DNA of 64,000 bases from NCBI GenBank assembly GCA_020073145.1, contig JAIQFS010000021.1, positions 1 through 64,000 on the forward strand, read 5' to 3'. The notes beneath the pieces are model-generated. The model did no database searches, had not been told where the DNA came from, and worked only from the letters and a program-made list of their open reading frames with translations. Shown in pieces: positions 37,474-46,901 of the stretch. Position numbers and translations under genes: made by a program. Source of the DNA: Terriglobia bacterium (lineage in GTDB: Bacteria > Acidobacteriota > Terriglobia > Bryobacterales > Bryobacteraceae). How positions within the stretch are numbered: the stretch's first letter is position 1; every line of letters begins with the position of its first letter.

Positions 37474-39891
37474 ATGAAGACTATGCGGCACTTGAAGAAC
37501 ACGATTCCCCTGATCGCCGTACTCGGCCTGGTAGGCATCTTCACTGCCTCGCGCATTGGTCAGGCCCAGGACGCCGCGGCCCCGCAGCTCGCCACCGTCA
37601 AGCAATACTGCCAGGGCTGCCACAACGACCGGGCCAAAACCGGCGGCGCCAGCTTCGAAGGCATCACCGCAGCCAGCCTTGCTAAGGATCCGGAGCTCTT
37701 CGAGAAAGCCGTGAGAAAACTGCGCGGCCGCGTCATGCCGCCTCCCGGCGCCAAACAGCCGGACGGCAAAGCCGTCGACTCCCTGGTCGGCTGGCTCGAA
37801 GATTCGCTCGACAAGCTTCCCGAGCCCGGCCGCATCTCCGATCAACTGGTCCTCCACCGCCTGAATCGCGAAGAATATCAGAACGCCATTCACGATCTGC
37901 TGCTGGTCGACATCGACGCCGCCCAGATGCTGCCGCCCGACGATACCGCCCAGGGCTACGACAACATCGCTTCCGCCCTTCAGGTTTCGCCGTCGTTCGT
38001 GGAACAGTACGTCATCGCCGCGCGCAACGTGGCGCTGCTCGCTCTCGGCAGACGCGATTCCCGCCCGCAGGGCTGGACCTTCAAAGCCGGCTCCGGCAAT
38101 CAGCTCACCCACGTCCCCGGCCTGCCTCTCGGCACCCGCGGCGGCATCCTCGCCAACGTCGATCTCCCCGCCGACGGCGAATACCGCATCAACATCGCCG
38201 ACATGGCCACCCACATCTGGGGCAACGGCATGGAGTACGAAAATCCGCTGGTGGTCACGGTCGATAACAAGATCGTCTATAACACCGTCATCGGCGGCGA
38301 AGAGGACAACAAGCTCTACGATCAGGTGCAGAGCGGCGCCATGGATAAGGTCAACGCCCGCCTGAAGAATATTAAGTTCCAGACCTCCGCCGGCCCGCAT
38401 AAAATCGGCGTTGCCTTCCGCCGCCAGAGCTTCGCCGAGTCCGACGACCAGCTCCAGCAGTTCGCCCCCGGCGGCGGCCAGGATCGCCTCTACCGCGTCA
38501 ACCAGTTCCAGCTCCTTGGCCCCTTCGACGTCTCCGGCCTCAGCTCCACCCCCAGCCGCCAGCGCATCTTCGTCTGTGATCCGTCGAAGGACAAGAACAA
38601 AACTCCCGAGGCCTGCGCCCAGGAAATCTTCTCTTCCCTCGCCCGCCGCGCCTATCGCCGACCCGTCACCAAGGAAGATACCGCTGAGCTCATGAAGTAT
38701 TACGCCGATGGCGCCAAACGCGGCGGCTTTGAAGGCGGCGTTCGCGCCGGCATCACCGGCCTGCTCGCCAGCCCCATGTTCCTCTATCGCGGCGAGCGCG
38801 TCCCGGCCAACTTGAAGCCTGGCGACACCTACACCCTCACCGATCTCGAACTCGCGTCCAAGCTTTCCTTCTTCCTCTGGAACTCGCTCCCCGACGACGA
38901 GTTGCTCGATCTCGCCGGCAAAAACAAACTAAGCGAGCCCGCCGTGCTTTCGGCGCAGGTCCGCCGCATGCTGGCCGACCCGCGCTCCAAAACCCTGGCC
39001 GCCAACTTCGTTTTTCAGTGGCTCGATATGAAACGGCTCGACGACGTCATCCCCGATAACGACGTCTTCCCCTACGCCTCCGGCCGCATGGATCCGCGCC
39101 GCGATTTCCGCACCGAGCTCACTCTCTTCGCCGACAGCATCTTCCGCGAAGACCGCAACATCGTCGACTTGCTCCGCGCCAATCACACCTACTTGAATGA
39201 GCGCGTTGCCCTGCAGTACGGCATCACCGACGTCAAAGGCGATGAGTTCCGCCGCGTCGAGCTCAAGAACTCGGTCCGTTGGGGCCTGCTTGGCAAAGGC
39301 GCCATCCTCATGGCTGCCGCCTATCCCAACCGTACCTCCCCGGTGCTCCGCGGCAAGTTCATCTTGAACAATATCGTGGGCGTCCCTCCAGCCAACCCAC
39401 CACCCAACGTCCCCACTCTCAACGACAAGGATATCGGCACCCAGAAGGCCCTCACCGTCCGCGAGTTGATGGCCAAGCACCGTGCCAGCCCGGCCTGTTC
39501 CTCCTGCCACGCCGTCATGGACCCCCTGGGCTTCGCCCTGGAGAACTTCGATGCCACCGGAATGTGGCGTGACAAAGACCGCTTCGCCAATAGCGCGATC
39601 GATTCCGCGGGTGAACTGCCCGATGGCACCAAGCTCAAAGGGCCCGACGACCTCCGCAATGCCCTGCTCCGCCGCCCCGACCAGTTCGTTCAGACCTTCG
39701 TCGAAGGCCTGCTCACCTACTCCATGGGCCGCACCGAAGCCTATTACGATATGCCTACCGTCCGCAAAATCGTCCGCGAGACGGCCAACAAAGATTACAA
39801 GTTTTCGGCGATCGTCTTGGCCGTCGTGAATAGCGATCAATTTAAAATGCGCCGCGCGCCTCAGGCAACCCTGAGTGCCAGTAATCAATAA
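37474..39891 (+). CDS. DUF1592/DUF1588/DUF1587 dihaem cytochrome-like protein (copy A)
   Basis: 805 residues with a signal peptide (PLIAVLGLVGIFTASRIGQA). Domain order is that of the large planctomycete/acidobacterial family: N-terminal cytochrome-like region with CQGCHND, DUF1587 (RLNREEYQNAIHDLLLVD), a central carbohydrate-binding-like beta domain, DUF1595 (RRAYRRPVTKEDTAEL), DUF1592 (FFLWNSLPDDELLDLA), DUF1588 (YPNRTSPVLRGKFILNNI) with the second haem motif CSSCHAVMDPLGFALENFD, and DUF1585. Probable periplasmic electron-transfer or oxidoreductase protein; reaction unknown. It is ten bases before the DUF1552 gene. Same architecture as the minus-strand gene at 46902-49274. Confidence 0.9.
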   Translation: MKTMRHLKNTIPLIAVLGLVGIFTASRIGQAQDAAAPQLATVKQYCQGCHNDRAKTGGASFEGITAASLAKDPELFEKAVRKLRGRVMPPPGAKQPDGKAVDSLVGWLEDSLDKLPEPGRISDQLVLHRLNREEYQNAIHDLLLVDIDAAQMLPPDDTAQGYDNIASALQVSPSFVEQYVIAARNVALLALGRRDSRPQGWTFKAGSGNQLTHVPGLPLGTRGGILANVDLPADGEYRINIADMATHIWGNGMEYENPLVVTVDNKIVYNTVIGGEEDNKLYDQVQSGAMDKVNARLKNIKFQTSAGPHKIGVAFRRQSFAESDDQLQQFAPGGGQDRLYRVNQFQLLGPFDVSGLSSTPSRQRIFVCDPSKDKNKTPEACAQEIFSSLARRAYRRPVTKEDTAELMKYYADGAKRGGFEGGVRAGITGLLASPMFLYRGERVPANLKPGDTYTLTDLELASKLSFFLWNSLPDDELLDLAGKNKLSEPAVLSAQVRRMLADPRSKTLAANFVFQWLDMKRLDDVIPDNDVFPYASGRMDPRRDFRTELTLFADSIFREDRNIVDLLRANHTYLNERVALQYGITDVKGDEFRRVELKNSVRWGLLGKGAILMAAAYPNRTSPVLRGKFILNNIVGVPPANPPPNVPTLNDKDIGTQKALTVRELMAKHRASPACSSCHAVMDPLGFALENFDATGMWRDKDRFANSAIDSAGELPDGTKLKGPDDLRNALLRRPDQFVQTFVEGLLTYSMGRTEAYYDMPTVRKIVRETANKDYKFSAIVLAVVNSDQFKMRRAPQATLSASNQ

Positions 39892-39901
39892 GGAGACGAC
39901 C

Positions 39902-41188
39902 ATGTTCCTGTCTAAAAAACACGTTGACCGCCGCACGGTTTTGAAGGGTGTCGGCGCCGCCGTTGCGCTTCCGCTGCTCGATGCCATGCTTCCGGCCGGC
40001 ACGGCCTGGGCCGACACTGCCGCCGGAAAGACCGTGAAGCGTTTTGCCTTCGTCGGCTTCCCGCACGGCGCCATCATGGACCGCTGGTCCCCCAAGGAGA
40101 CCGGCACGAACTACACCATGTCGCCGATCCTGAAGCCCCTCGAGCCGTTCCGCAAGCACCTCACCATCGTCTCCGGCCTGCGCAACAAACCTGCCGAAAC
40201 GCCTGAGCCCCACGCCTACATCGAACAGGGCTGGCTGACCTGCCTGAAGCCATGGGACTTCGGCAAGACCGGACCCGATTCCGGCGTCAGCGCCGATCAG
40301 ATCGCCGCCCGCTACGTCGGCCAGGAAACCCGTCTCCCCTCTCTCGAGCTCACCTGCGGACAGGGCAGCGCGAGAATCGCATGGCGCACCCCCACCCAGC
40401 CGCTGCCCCAGGAAGGCAACCCGCGCGCCGTCTTCCAGAAATTATTCGGACAGGGCGACACCGATGAAGAGCGCGCCCAGATCCTCGCCGAGACCGGCAG
40501 CATCCTCGACCGCGTTCAGGGCGAAGCCCAGACTCTCCAGGCCAGCCTCGGCGTCCACGACCGCCACATCGTCGCCGACTATCTCGATTCCGTCCGCGAA
40601 ATCGAGCGCCGCGTCCAGATGGCCGAGAAAGCCAGCAACACCGAGCTCGTCATCCCGGATGCCCCCATCGGCACCCCCAACGAAATCACCGAATATCTGA
40701 AGTTGATGTTCGACCTCATGGCCCTCGCTTTCCAGGCCGACGTCACCCGCGTCATCACCTTCTCCATGGACCGCGAAGCCAGCATGCGCACCTACACCAA
40801 CCTCGGCATCGCCGAAGGCTTCCATCCGCTCTCCCACCACGGCAACAACCCGGAGAAGATGGATAAGCTCGTCAAGATTCAGAACTATCACGCCGAAGTC
40901 TTCTCTGGCTTCATCAAGAAAATCGAAGCCTCCAAAGAAGGCGACGGCACCGTGCTCGATCACAGCACCATCCTGTTCGGCAGCGACATGAGCAATAGCG
41001 ATCGCCACAACAACGATCCGCTGCCCTCCGCGGTTCTCGGCCACGCCAACGGCAAGATCAAAGGTGGCCAGCACCTGAAGTACCCCCAGGATTCGCGTCA
41101 TGGCGACCTGATCTTCACGCTCCTGGAGCGCAACGACATCCCGGTCAAATCCATCGGCGACAGCACCCAAGGCCTCTCGGAGGTTTAA
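39902..41188 (+). CDS. DUF1552 protein, Tat-exported (copy A)
   Basis: 428 residues. The DUF1552 family almost always accompanies DUF1592 proteins. Tat signal MFLSKKHVDRRTVLKGVGAA, ATG at 39902 with AAGGAG upstream. Family landmarks: FPHGAIMDRWSPKETG, LEPFRKHLTIVSGL, DVTRVITFSMDREAS, FHPLSHHGNNPEKMDKLVKI and STILFGSDMSNSDRHNNDPL. The sulfatase/alkaline-phosphatase-like fold and conserved His/Asp residues suggest a metal-binding hydrolase-like core, but no substrate is known. Two bases separate it from the ankyrin gene. Confidence 0.9.
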   Translation: MFLSKKHVDRRTVLKGVGAAVALPLLDAMLPAGTAWADTAAGKTVKRFAFVGFPHGAIMDRWSPKETGTNYTMSPILKPLEPFRKHLTIVSGLRNKPAETPEPHAYIEQGWLTCLKPWDFGKTGPDSGVSADQIAARYVGQETRLPSLELTCGQGSARIAWRTPTQPLPQEGNPRAVFQKLFGQGDTDEERAQILAETGSILDRVQGEAQTLQASLGVHDRHIVADYLDSVREIERRVQMAEKASNTELVIPDAPIGTPNEITEYLKLMFDLMALAFQADVTRVITFSMDREASMRTYTNLGIAEGFHPLSHHGNNPEKMDKLVKIQNYHAEVFSGFIKKIEASKEGDGTVLDHSTILFGSDMSNSDRHNNDPLPSAVLGHANGKIKGGQHLKYPQDSRHGDLIFTLLERNDIPVKSIGDSTQGLSEV

Positions 41189-41190
41189 TC

Positions 41191-42894
41191 ATGCGCAAGC
41201 TCGCGGCTGCGATCGCAGTCTTCACCATGGGGGTGTCGCTCCTCGCCGCCCCCGCCGCTCTCCCCACCGACCCCAGCCGCGCTCTCCTCGACGCCGCCGA
41301 ATCCGGTGACGGCGCCACCGCCATCGGTCTGCTAGCCGTCAAGGGCGTGAATGTCAACGCCGCCCAGCCCGATGGCACCACGCCGCTCATGTACGCCTCG
41401 GCCAACGGCGATCTCGGACTCGTCCGCGCCCTCATCAAGGCCGGCGCCAATGTGAAACTGGCGAACCAGCTGGGCACTTCCGCTATTACCGAAGCCGCCA
41501 TCATCGGCAACGCCCCCGTTCTCCAGGCGCTCTTGAAAGCCGGCGCCGACCCCAATTTCCGCACCACCAACGGCGAAACCCCGATCCTCGCCGCCGGACG
41601 TAGCGGCAAAATTGAGGCCGCCAAAGTCCTGCTCGACGCCGGCGCCGACATCAACGCCAAGGAAGGCTGGGGCGAACAATCCGCGCTCATGTGGGCCGCC
41701 GCGCAAAGCCAGCCCGACATGGTCAAGTTCCTCGCCTCCAAAGGCGCCAACCTGAACGACCACGGCAAGGTCAACCAGTGGGAACGCAAAATCATCCAGG
41801 AACCGCGCCCCAAAGACATGAATAAGGGTGGCTTCACCGCGCTCCACTACGCTGCGCGCGAAGGCTGCGCCGCCTGCGTTGACAATCTGTTGAAGGCCGG
41901 CGCCGATCCCGATTCCGAAGATCCCGACCGCGAGACGCCGCTGCTGCTGGCGCTCGAGAACCTGCATTTCGACACCGCCGCCGTGCTCATCCAGGGCGGC
42001 GCAGATCTCGATAAGTGGGACCTGTTCGGACGCTCGCCGGTCTACATGGCGGCTGACGTCAGCACCCTGCCGATGAAAGGCAACGGCGCCATGGCCGTCA
42101 TCCCCAGCATGGATAAACTCAGTGCCGTCGATGTGGCGCGCATGATGCTCGACCGCGGCGCGAACCCCAACATTCAGCTGAAGCGGCGTCCGCCGTATCG
42201 CGACGTCCCGCAGGATCGCGGCGGCGACGGCATGCTCGCCCAGGGCGCGACGCCCTTATTACGCGCTGCCCGTGGCGGCGATGCGCCGTTCGTCGCGCTT
42301 CTGTTGGAACATAAGGCGCTGGTCGATTTGCCGAGCAAGGAAGACATCACTCCGTTGATGGCAGCCGCCGGCGTTGACTATGGGACCCGCGCCACCCGCG
42401 GACGGAACCGGACCGAGGAAGGCGTCCTGGCCACCATGGATCTGTTGCTGAAAGCCGGCGCGAACATCAACGCCCGCTCGGTGGTCGACCGGTTCGCCGG
42501 AGGCCGCGGCGGCCGTGGCGGACCTCGAGGTGGAGGCCCTCCTGTCGCCGCACCGAGAGGCAGCGGCGGGCCTGACGACAGCGCCTCCGCGCGCATCGCC
42601 CAGACCTTCCGCCGCGGCAGTCAAATGCCGAGCGCCAACGCCGTCCCCAACCAAACCGCTCTGCACGGCGCGGCCGAACACGGCTTCGATAAGTTCATCG
42701 AATTCCTGGTGGCCCACGGCGCTGACCTGACCGCCAAAGACGCCAACGGCCGCACCCCCCTCGACGCCGCCCGGGGCGCTGGTGGTCAGCGCGGCGGCGC
42801 CGATGCATTCCCGAAGACCGTGGAACTGCTGGAATCCTTGATGAAAGCCACGGGCCTTCCGGCTGAGGCAGCGGCGGCACCTCCAGCGCGGTAA
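41191..42894 (+). CDS. Secreted ankyrin-repeat protein (copy A)
   Basis: 567 residues: signal peptide (AAAIAVFTMGVSLLAAPA), then ankyrin repeats of about 33 residues through most of the chain, e.g. DGTTPLMYASANGDLGLVRA, NGETPILAAGRSGKIEAAKV, GGFTALHYAAREGCAACVDN and NQTALHGAAEHGFDKFIEFL. A Gly/Arg/Pro-rich insert lies at about residues 435-465. Ankyrin arrays bind other proteins, so it probably docks onto the DUF1592/DUF1552 pair encoded just upstream (two-base gap). The mirrored operon ends in an ankyrin protein of the same length. Confidence 0.9.
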   Translation: MRKLAAAIAVFTMGVSLLAAPAALPTDPSRALLDAAESGDGATAIGLLAVKGVNVNAAQPDGTTPLMYASANGDLGLVRALIKAGANVKLANQLGTSAITEAAIIGNAPVLQALLKAGADPNFRTTNGETPILAAGRSGKIEAAKVLLDAGADINAKEGWGEQSALMWAAAQSQPDMVKFLASKGANLNDHGKVNQWERKIIQEPRPKDMNKGGFTALHYAAREGCAACVDNLLKAGADPDSEDPDRETPLLLALENLHFDTAAVLIQGGADLDKWDLFGRSPVYMAADVSTLPMKGNGAMAVIPSMDKLSAVDVARMMLDRGANPNIQLKRRPPYRDVPQDRGGDGMLAQGATPLLRAARGGDAPFVALLLEHKALVDLPSKEDITPLMAAAGVDYGTRATRGRNRTEEGVLATMDLLLKAGANINARSVVDRFAGGRGGRGGPRGGGPPVAAPRGSGGPDDSASARIAQTFRRGSQMPSANAVPNQTALHGAAEHGFDKFIEFLVAHGADLTAKDANGRTPLDAARGAGGQRGGADAFPKTVELLESLMKATGLPAEAAAAPPAR

Positions 42895-43264
42895 CCCCTG
42901 CAACCGGTCAAGCAGCCCGAAATTCCGGCCCTCGGAAACGGAGCTCGGCTCCGCGTCTGCCTGGCAACTCCGTCAGCGGAATGGTGAGGGTGCCGATTTT
43001 TCCCGACCTCAGGTTCCCCACCAGCAGTTTCAGTTCGACCGGCGCGGTCGCCTGCTGTCCGGGGGCGAACGGCGCAGTCGCCCAGAGAAGCTTGCCCCAT
43101 GCTCGCCCCCTGGCGCTCATGATACGGACCCTTCCACGGTTACGACCTCGCTCCCATCTTGGTCATCATACTTCCCGTCAGGGGAAGAGGGCTCAAGCGG
43201 AGCAATCGCCTGGGCCTGGCTGCTTTTGCGCGCCAGCTTGTCCGGCGGCCGGCCCGAGCGTTTC
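42895..43264. other. Gap between convergent ankyrin genes, possible gene relic
   Basis: About 370 bases between the two ankyrin genes. On the minus strand, an open frame without a start codon ends in a TGA that overlaps the ATG of the small open frame at 42908-43120, as in coupled genes; this may be a decayed gene. CTTCCC (43171-43176) and GGGAAG (43182-43187) form a small hairpin. No family recognised. Confidence 0.4.
42908..43120 (-). CDS. Small open frame, function unknown, possibly a remnant
   Basis: 70 residues beginning MSARGRAWGKLLWATAPFAP. AAGGG lies about nine bases before the ATG, and the frame contains a plausible beta-rich stretch (APVELKLLVGNLRSGKIG). It follows the minus-strand ankyrin gene by about 145 bases in the same direction. 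An equally long frame exists on the opposite strand, so this may not be a real gene. No function is proposed. Confidence 0.25.
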   Translation of the reverse strand: MSARGRAWGKLLWATAPFAPGQQATAPVELKLLVGNLRSGKIGTLTIPLTELPGRRGAELRFRGPEFRAA

Positions 43265-44968
43265 TTACTTCGGGCTCTTGCCTTGTTCTTTCACTGCCAG
43301 GCCGCCCGTGACGCCGTCCACCTGGTATCCCGTCTGAATCTTCCGCGCCTTGGCGATTTCCGCCGGTGTGGCGGTCTTGGGATCAACGTTCGCTAACGCG
43401 CAGGTGAAGCCGCGCAGGGTGCATTCGGAAGTCGTGTGCCGGATTCCCCGCTGTTTCATGGCGTCACTGATGAGCTTGACCACGTCCTCATGCAGGATCA
43501 CGGCGTTGTTCGGCACGAACGTGCCAACGCCGATCGCGTAATCCAATGGCATGAGCGGCTCAATGCTGGACCCGAATTGGCCGTCGTTCTTTTTGCCGAG
43601 GTCGTGGGCTCCCAGATCCGCGCCTTTCTCGATCAAATAGCGCACCACCCCGATGTCGCCCAAATTGGCGGCCACCATCAGCGGAGTAATCCCATAGCTG
43701 TCGGCGGCGTTTACATCCCCGCCGAGATCGATCAGCAGTTTGACCACCTCCAGGCGTTCGGCAGGCGGTTTCTGCCGGTGATAGCCATTGATGAATCCAG
43801 TGCCGCAAGCGGCCATGAGCGCGGTCTCCCGGTCGGACGAAACGATCTGCGGGTCCGCGCCATGAGCGAGCAGCAGCTTCACCAGTTGCAGGTCGCCGGC
43901 AAACGCGGCGCGCATCAGTGCCGTGGCGAACACGATTCGCGGCGAACCCTCCCGCATCCGCGCCCGGGGCGTCGAGTTCACCACCGCATTCGGATTCGCG
44001 CCGGCGTCCAGAAGCTTCTGGATGAGGGGAAACGGATCGGTGGTCACCATCCAGGGGAAATTCGGCGCCGTCTCCATGTTGCGGCGATCGACCGCCCAAA
44101 ATAGCGGCGTGAAGCGCTGGGCGTCCGCCTGGTTGACGTTGGCGTGGCGGGCGACCAAAAACGACGCGACCTCATAGCTGCCATTGAAGATCGCCAGGCT
44201 CAGGGCGTCCTTGCCGTCACCGCCGCGGGCGTTGAGGTTCGCCCCGGCGTCGGCCAGGAGATGCGCCGATTCCAGATCGTTCTCCCGCGCCGCGAACATC
44301 AGTGGAGTCAGCCAGCCGCTGGCGAATTCTTCGATGTCCTGGTTCGGTTTGGCGGTCACCGGGGACGTTCCCTCGAACCCCCGGCCCGATGCGGAGGGCA
44401 CGAAGTTCGATTTGACGTTGACGTCCGCCCCGTGCTCGATCAGCATCTTGACAATGTCCGGATGCCGCTCGGCAACCGCCCACATCAGCGCCGTCGTGCC
44501 GCCCCAGGTCTCTTTGGCGTTCACTTGCGCTCCGTGGTCGAGCAGAACCTTCACGGCGCTGATCCTGCCGGTGCGCGAGGCCATCATCAGCGCCGTGTCT
44601 CCGGAGCTCGTCAGATTCGAATTCGGATCCGCGCCGGCCGCGATCAACCGCTCCAGGATGGCCGCGTTTCCGTTGACGGAGGCAAGTTGCAGAGGCGTGG
44701 CGCCGGCCTGGGTGGCCGTTGCAACGCGGGCGCCGGCCCGGATCAGCAGATCGGTTAATTCCAGATCGTCTGCTTGCACCGCCCAGTGCAAGGCCGTGGC
44801 CCCGTCCACTTGAGCGGCGTTGACATCCGCCTTCTCCGAGAGGAGCTTTCGGACTGCCGCTTTGTCGCCGCGCATGGCGGCGTCGGCCATGTCGCTTCTG
44901 CTGGCGGCAGCGAGGGCCGCCGTCGAGAGCCACGCCATCACACAACACCGTGCAAAACGCCTCATCAT
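43265..44968 (-). CDS. Secreted ankyrin-repeat protein (copy B)
   Basis: 567 residues with a signal peptide (ARCCVMAWLSTAALAAASRS) and ankyrin repeats throughout: DGATALHWAVQADDLELTDL, AGATPLQLASVNGNAAILER, GDTALMMASRTGRISAVKV and YGITPLMVAANLGDIGVVRY. The C-terminal 90 residues differ (GFTCALANVDPKTATPAEIA) and include a pair of Cys (CTLRGFTC). It starts one base after the cytochrome gene's stop, as last member of a tightly packed four-gene operon. Same length and role as copy A, but sequence has diverged widely. Confidence 0.9.
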   Translation of the reverse strand: MMRRFARCCVMAWLSTAALAAASRSDMADAAMRGDKAAVRKLLSEKADVNAAQVDGATALHWAVQADDLELTDLLIRAGARVATATQAGATPLQLASVNGNAAILERLIAAGADPNSNLTSSGDTALMMASRTGRISAVKVLLDHGAQVNAKETWGGTTALMWAVAERHPDIVKMLIEHGADVNVKSNFVPSASGRGFEGTSPVTAKPNQDIEEFASGWLTPLMFAARENDLESAHLLADAGANLNARGGDGKDALSLAIFNGSYEVASFLVARHANVNQADAQRFTPLFWAVDRRNMETAPNFPWMVTTDPFPLIQKLLDAGANPNAVVNSTPRARMREGSPRIVFATALMRAAFAGDLQLVKLLLAHGADPQIVSSDRETALMAACGTGFINGYHRQKPPAERLEVVKLLIDLGGDVNAADSYGITPLMVAANLGDIGVVRYLIEKGADLGAHDLGKKNDGQFGSSIEPLMPLDYAIGVGTFVPNNAVILHEDVVKLISDAMKQRGIRHTTSECTLRGFTCALANVDPKTATPAEIAKARKIQTGYQVDGVTGGLAVKEQGKSPK

Positions 44969-44969
44969 T

Positions 44970-45515
44970 TCATTTGTCCTGATTCGTTCCCCAGACGCGG
45001 CCCAGCCACTCGACTAGGCGCTCCAATTCCTCATCCGATAACGTCGCGCCGCGCTCTCTCATATCCACCAAGGTGACCCGCCAGCCATCGGCCGAGTTGC
45101 GGACGCCCTGCACGCGCTCCAGTCCGTGACAGCGCGTGCAGGCTCGGTCCATCAGCCGCTTGGCCTCGGGATCCGAGAAGAACGCCGTGATCTCGGGCGG
45201 AATATACGTCCGCGGGAACGGTTTCGTGCTGGGCCCGAAGCGAGATGCCAGCCAGTCCAGCAGAACAGCCCGATCGGCCTCCGAGAGATCTGCCTCTCCC
45301 GCTTTGTGTTTCCCTGCGATTAGCTGCTGCCATCCCGCCCGGTCCAGCGCGAAGAACGCATAGTCGTCGATGCCATGGCAGGCGATGCAGTTCTTGCGGA
45401 TGACCTCCCACACCGGCCCATCCGGGCGCTGCACCTTCGGACGCGTGGCCCGCCCCCCGATTTGCGCGGCGAGCGGTGCTACCAGAAGCGGCAATAGAAC
45501 CAACGGCCACTTCAT
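44970..45515 (-). CDS. Secreted c-type cytochrome with two CXXCH motifs
   Basis: 181 residues with signal peptide MKWPLVLLPLLVAPLAAQ. Two haem-binding motifs, CIACHG (in RKNCIACHGIDDYAFF) and CTRCHG (in DRACTRCHGLERVQG), suggest a dihaem protein or a cytochrome plus haem-binding tail like those of planctomycete-type domains. The end (LSDEELERLVEWLGRVWG) is the helix typical of class-I cytochromes. It lies between DUF1552 (three-base gap) and ankyrin (one-base gap) genes and has no counterpart in the plus-strand cassette. Probably carries electrons from the DUF1592 protein. Confidence 0.85.
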   Translation of the reverse strand: MKWPLVLLPLLVAPLAAQIGGRATRPKVQRPDGPVWEVIRKNCIACHGIDDYAFFALDRAGWQQLIAGKHKAGEADLSEADRAVLLDWLASRFGPSTKPFPRTYIPPEITAFFSDPEAKRLMDRACTRCHGLERVQGVRNSADGWRVTLVDMRERGATLSDEELERLVEWLGRVWGTNQDK

Positions 45516-45518
45516 AAG

Positions 45519-46892
45519 CTAGAGCGTGAGCGGCGTGGTGCTGGAACCGAACGATTCCTCCAGCCCTATCGGTGCGCCCGCGGTATTATATTTGGGCGTT
45601 TGTTCGATGCCGTACTTGTGCAGCAGGCTCAGCAGCATGTTCGAGGTGCGCTCGGTATTGTCCGGGAACACGATGTGGCGGTTTCCCTGGAAGGTTCCGT
45701 CCAGGCCGCCAAGCAGGATGACGGGTACCTTGACATGCGCATGACGGTGGGAATTACCCATGTTGCTGCCCTTGTAAATCAGAACGTGATCCAAAATGCT
45801 GCCGTCGCCATCCGGGATCTTGCTCAACTTGTCCGCGAAGTACGCCAGGTTCTGGACGTGGTAGCGGTTCATCTTGGCGTAGTTGGCCACGTTTTCGGGC
45901 TTGTCCCCGTGGTGGGACGAGCCGTGCCACCCGCCGTTGAACCCGGAATCCGGAAAACTCGACCCGGAGAGATCCTTGCCCAGCATATAGGTCGCGGAGC
46001 GAGTCAGATCCCCCTCGAATGCGAGCGCTAGAATGTCGTACATCAGGCGGTAATGGACGGTCTTGTTTTGCGGAAGCCCGAACGGAATCTCTTCCTTGGG
46101 CTCTTTCACGTTCTTCTCCATCGCCAGATGGATGCGGCGCTCCAGTTCGCGGATATTCTCGAGATACCCGTCCAGGCGCGCCCGGTCTCCGGGCCCCAGA
46201 GGCCGTTTGAACAGCGAGATCTCCTGGGCCACCGAATCCAGAATGCTCGCGCTCTGCTTTCGACCGAGGCGCCGTTCTTCCGGTGTTGCTCCGTCGCCGA
46301 ACAAACGCTCGAAGGCTACGCGGGGGTTGACCTCAGTGGGAAGCGGCGTGACGGGCGAACTCCAGGAGACGCAGTTGGTGTATGCGCAGCTATAGCCCCA
46401 GTTGCAGTTGCCGAAATTCCCGTCTTCTTCGACTCCGAGCTGGATGGACTCGAGGATGGTATCCCGGCCGTGCTTCTTGGCGATCAACTGATCGAGAGTG
46501 ATTCCGAGATAGGGACTGACCGCGTTCCGGCGCGGGCGCGAGGCGGAGAGAAACACCGCCCCGCGAGCGTGGTCACCGCCCGGTTCCTCGGTGGTGGCCA
46601 TGGCCTCGGGCATATCCAGGCCGGTGATCATGGTCACGTAGCGTCGAAATGGCTCGAGCGGCTTCGCGATGAAGGAGAACTCGAAGTCGGCGCCTTCCTG
46701 AAGCGGGCTCCAGTAGCCGGGCGCCGCGCCGTGCGGGTGCCAGATCCCTACAAAGCGTCTCGCCGGGACGGCCGCCGTCTTGGCCAGCGGCGTCTGCGCC
46801 GGCACCATCGAATCGAGCAGCGGCAACCCCACCACAACTCCCGCCCCGCGAAGGAATGTCCGGCGCGGAATGAATTTCTTCGAGAGAAACAT
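45519..46892 (-). CDS. DUF1552 protein, Tat-exported (copy B)
   Basis: 457 residues. Tat signal MFLSKKFIPRRTFLRGAGVV, with AGGAGG five bases before the ATG. Landmarks parallel copy A: IWHPHGAAPGYWSPLQEG, LEPFRRYVTMITGLDMPE, DLTRSATYMLGKDLSGSSFP, WHGSSHHGDKPENVANYAKM and HVLIYKGSNMGNSHRHAHV. The His pair in SSHHGD and the Asn/His run near the end are shared by both copies and may bind metal. Nine bases after the DUF1592 gene. Periplasmic; function unknown. Confidence 0.9.
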   Translation of the reverse strand: MFLSKKFIPRRTFLRGAGVVVGLPLLDSMVPAQTPLAKTAAVPARRFVGIWHPHGAAPGYWSPLQEGADFEFSFIAKPLEPFRRYVTMITGLDMPEAMATTEEPGGDHARGAVFLSASRPRRNAVSPYLGITLDQLIAKKHGRDTILESIQLGVEEDGNFGNCNWGYSCAYTNCVSWSSPVTPLPTEVNPRVAFERLFGDGATPEERRLGRKQSASILDSVAQEISLFKRPLGPGDRARLDGYLENIRELERRIHLAMEKNVKEPKEEIPFGLPQNKTVHYRLMYDILALAFEGDLTRSATYMLGKDLSGSSFPDSGFNGGWHGSSHHGDKPENVANYAKMNRYHVQNLAYFADKLSKIPDGDGSILDHVLIYKGSNMGNSHRHAHVKVPVILLGGLDGTFQGNRHIVFPDNTERTSNMLLSLLHKYGIEQTPKYNTAGAPIGLEESFGSSTTPLTL

Positions 46893-46901
46893 CGATCCCT
46901 C

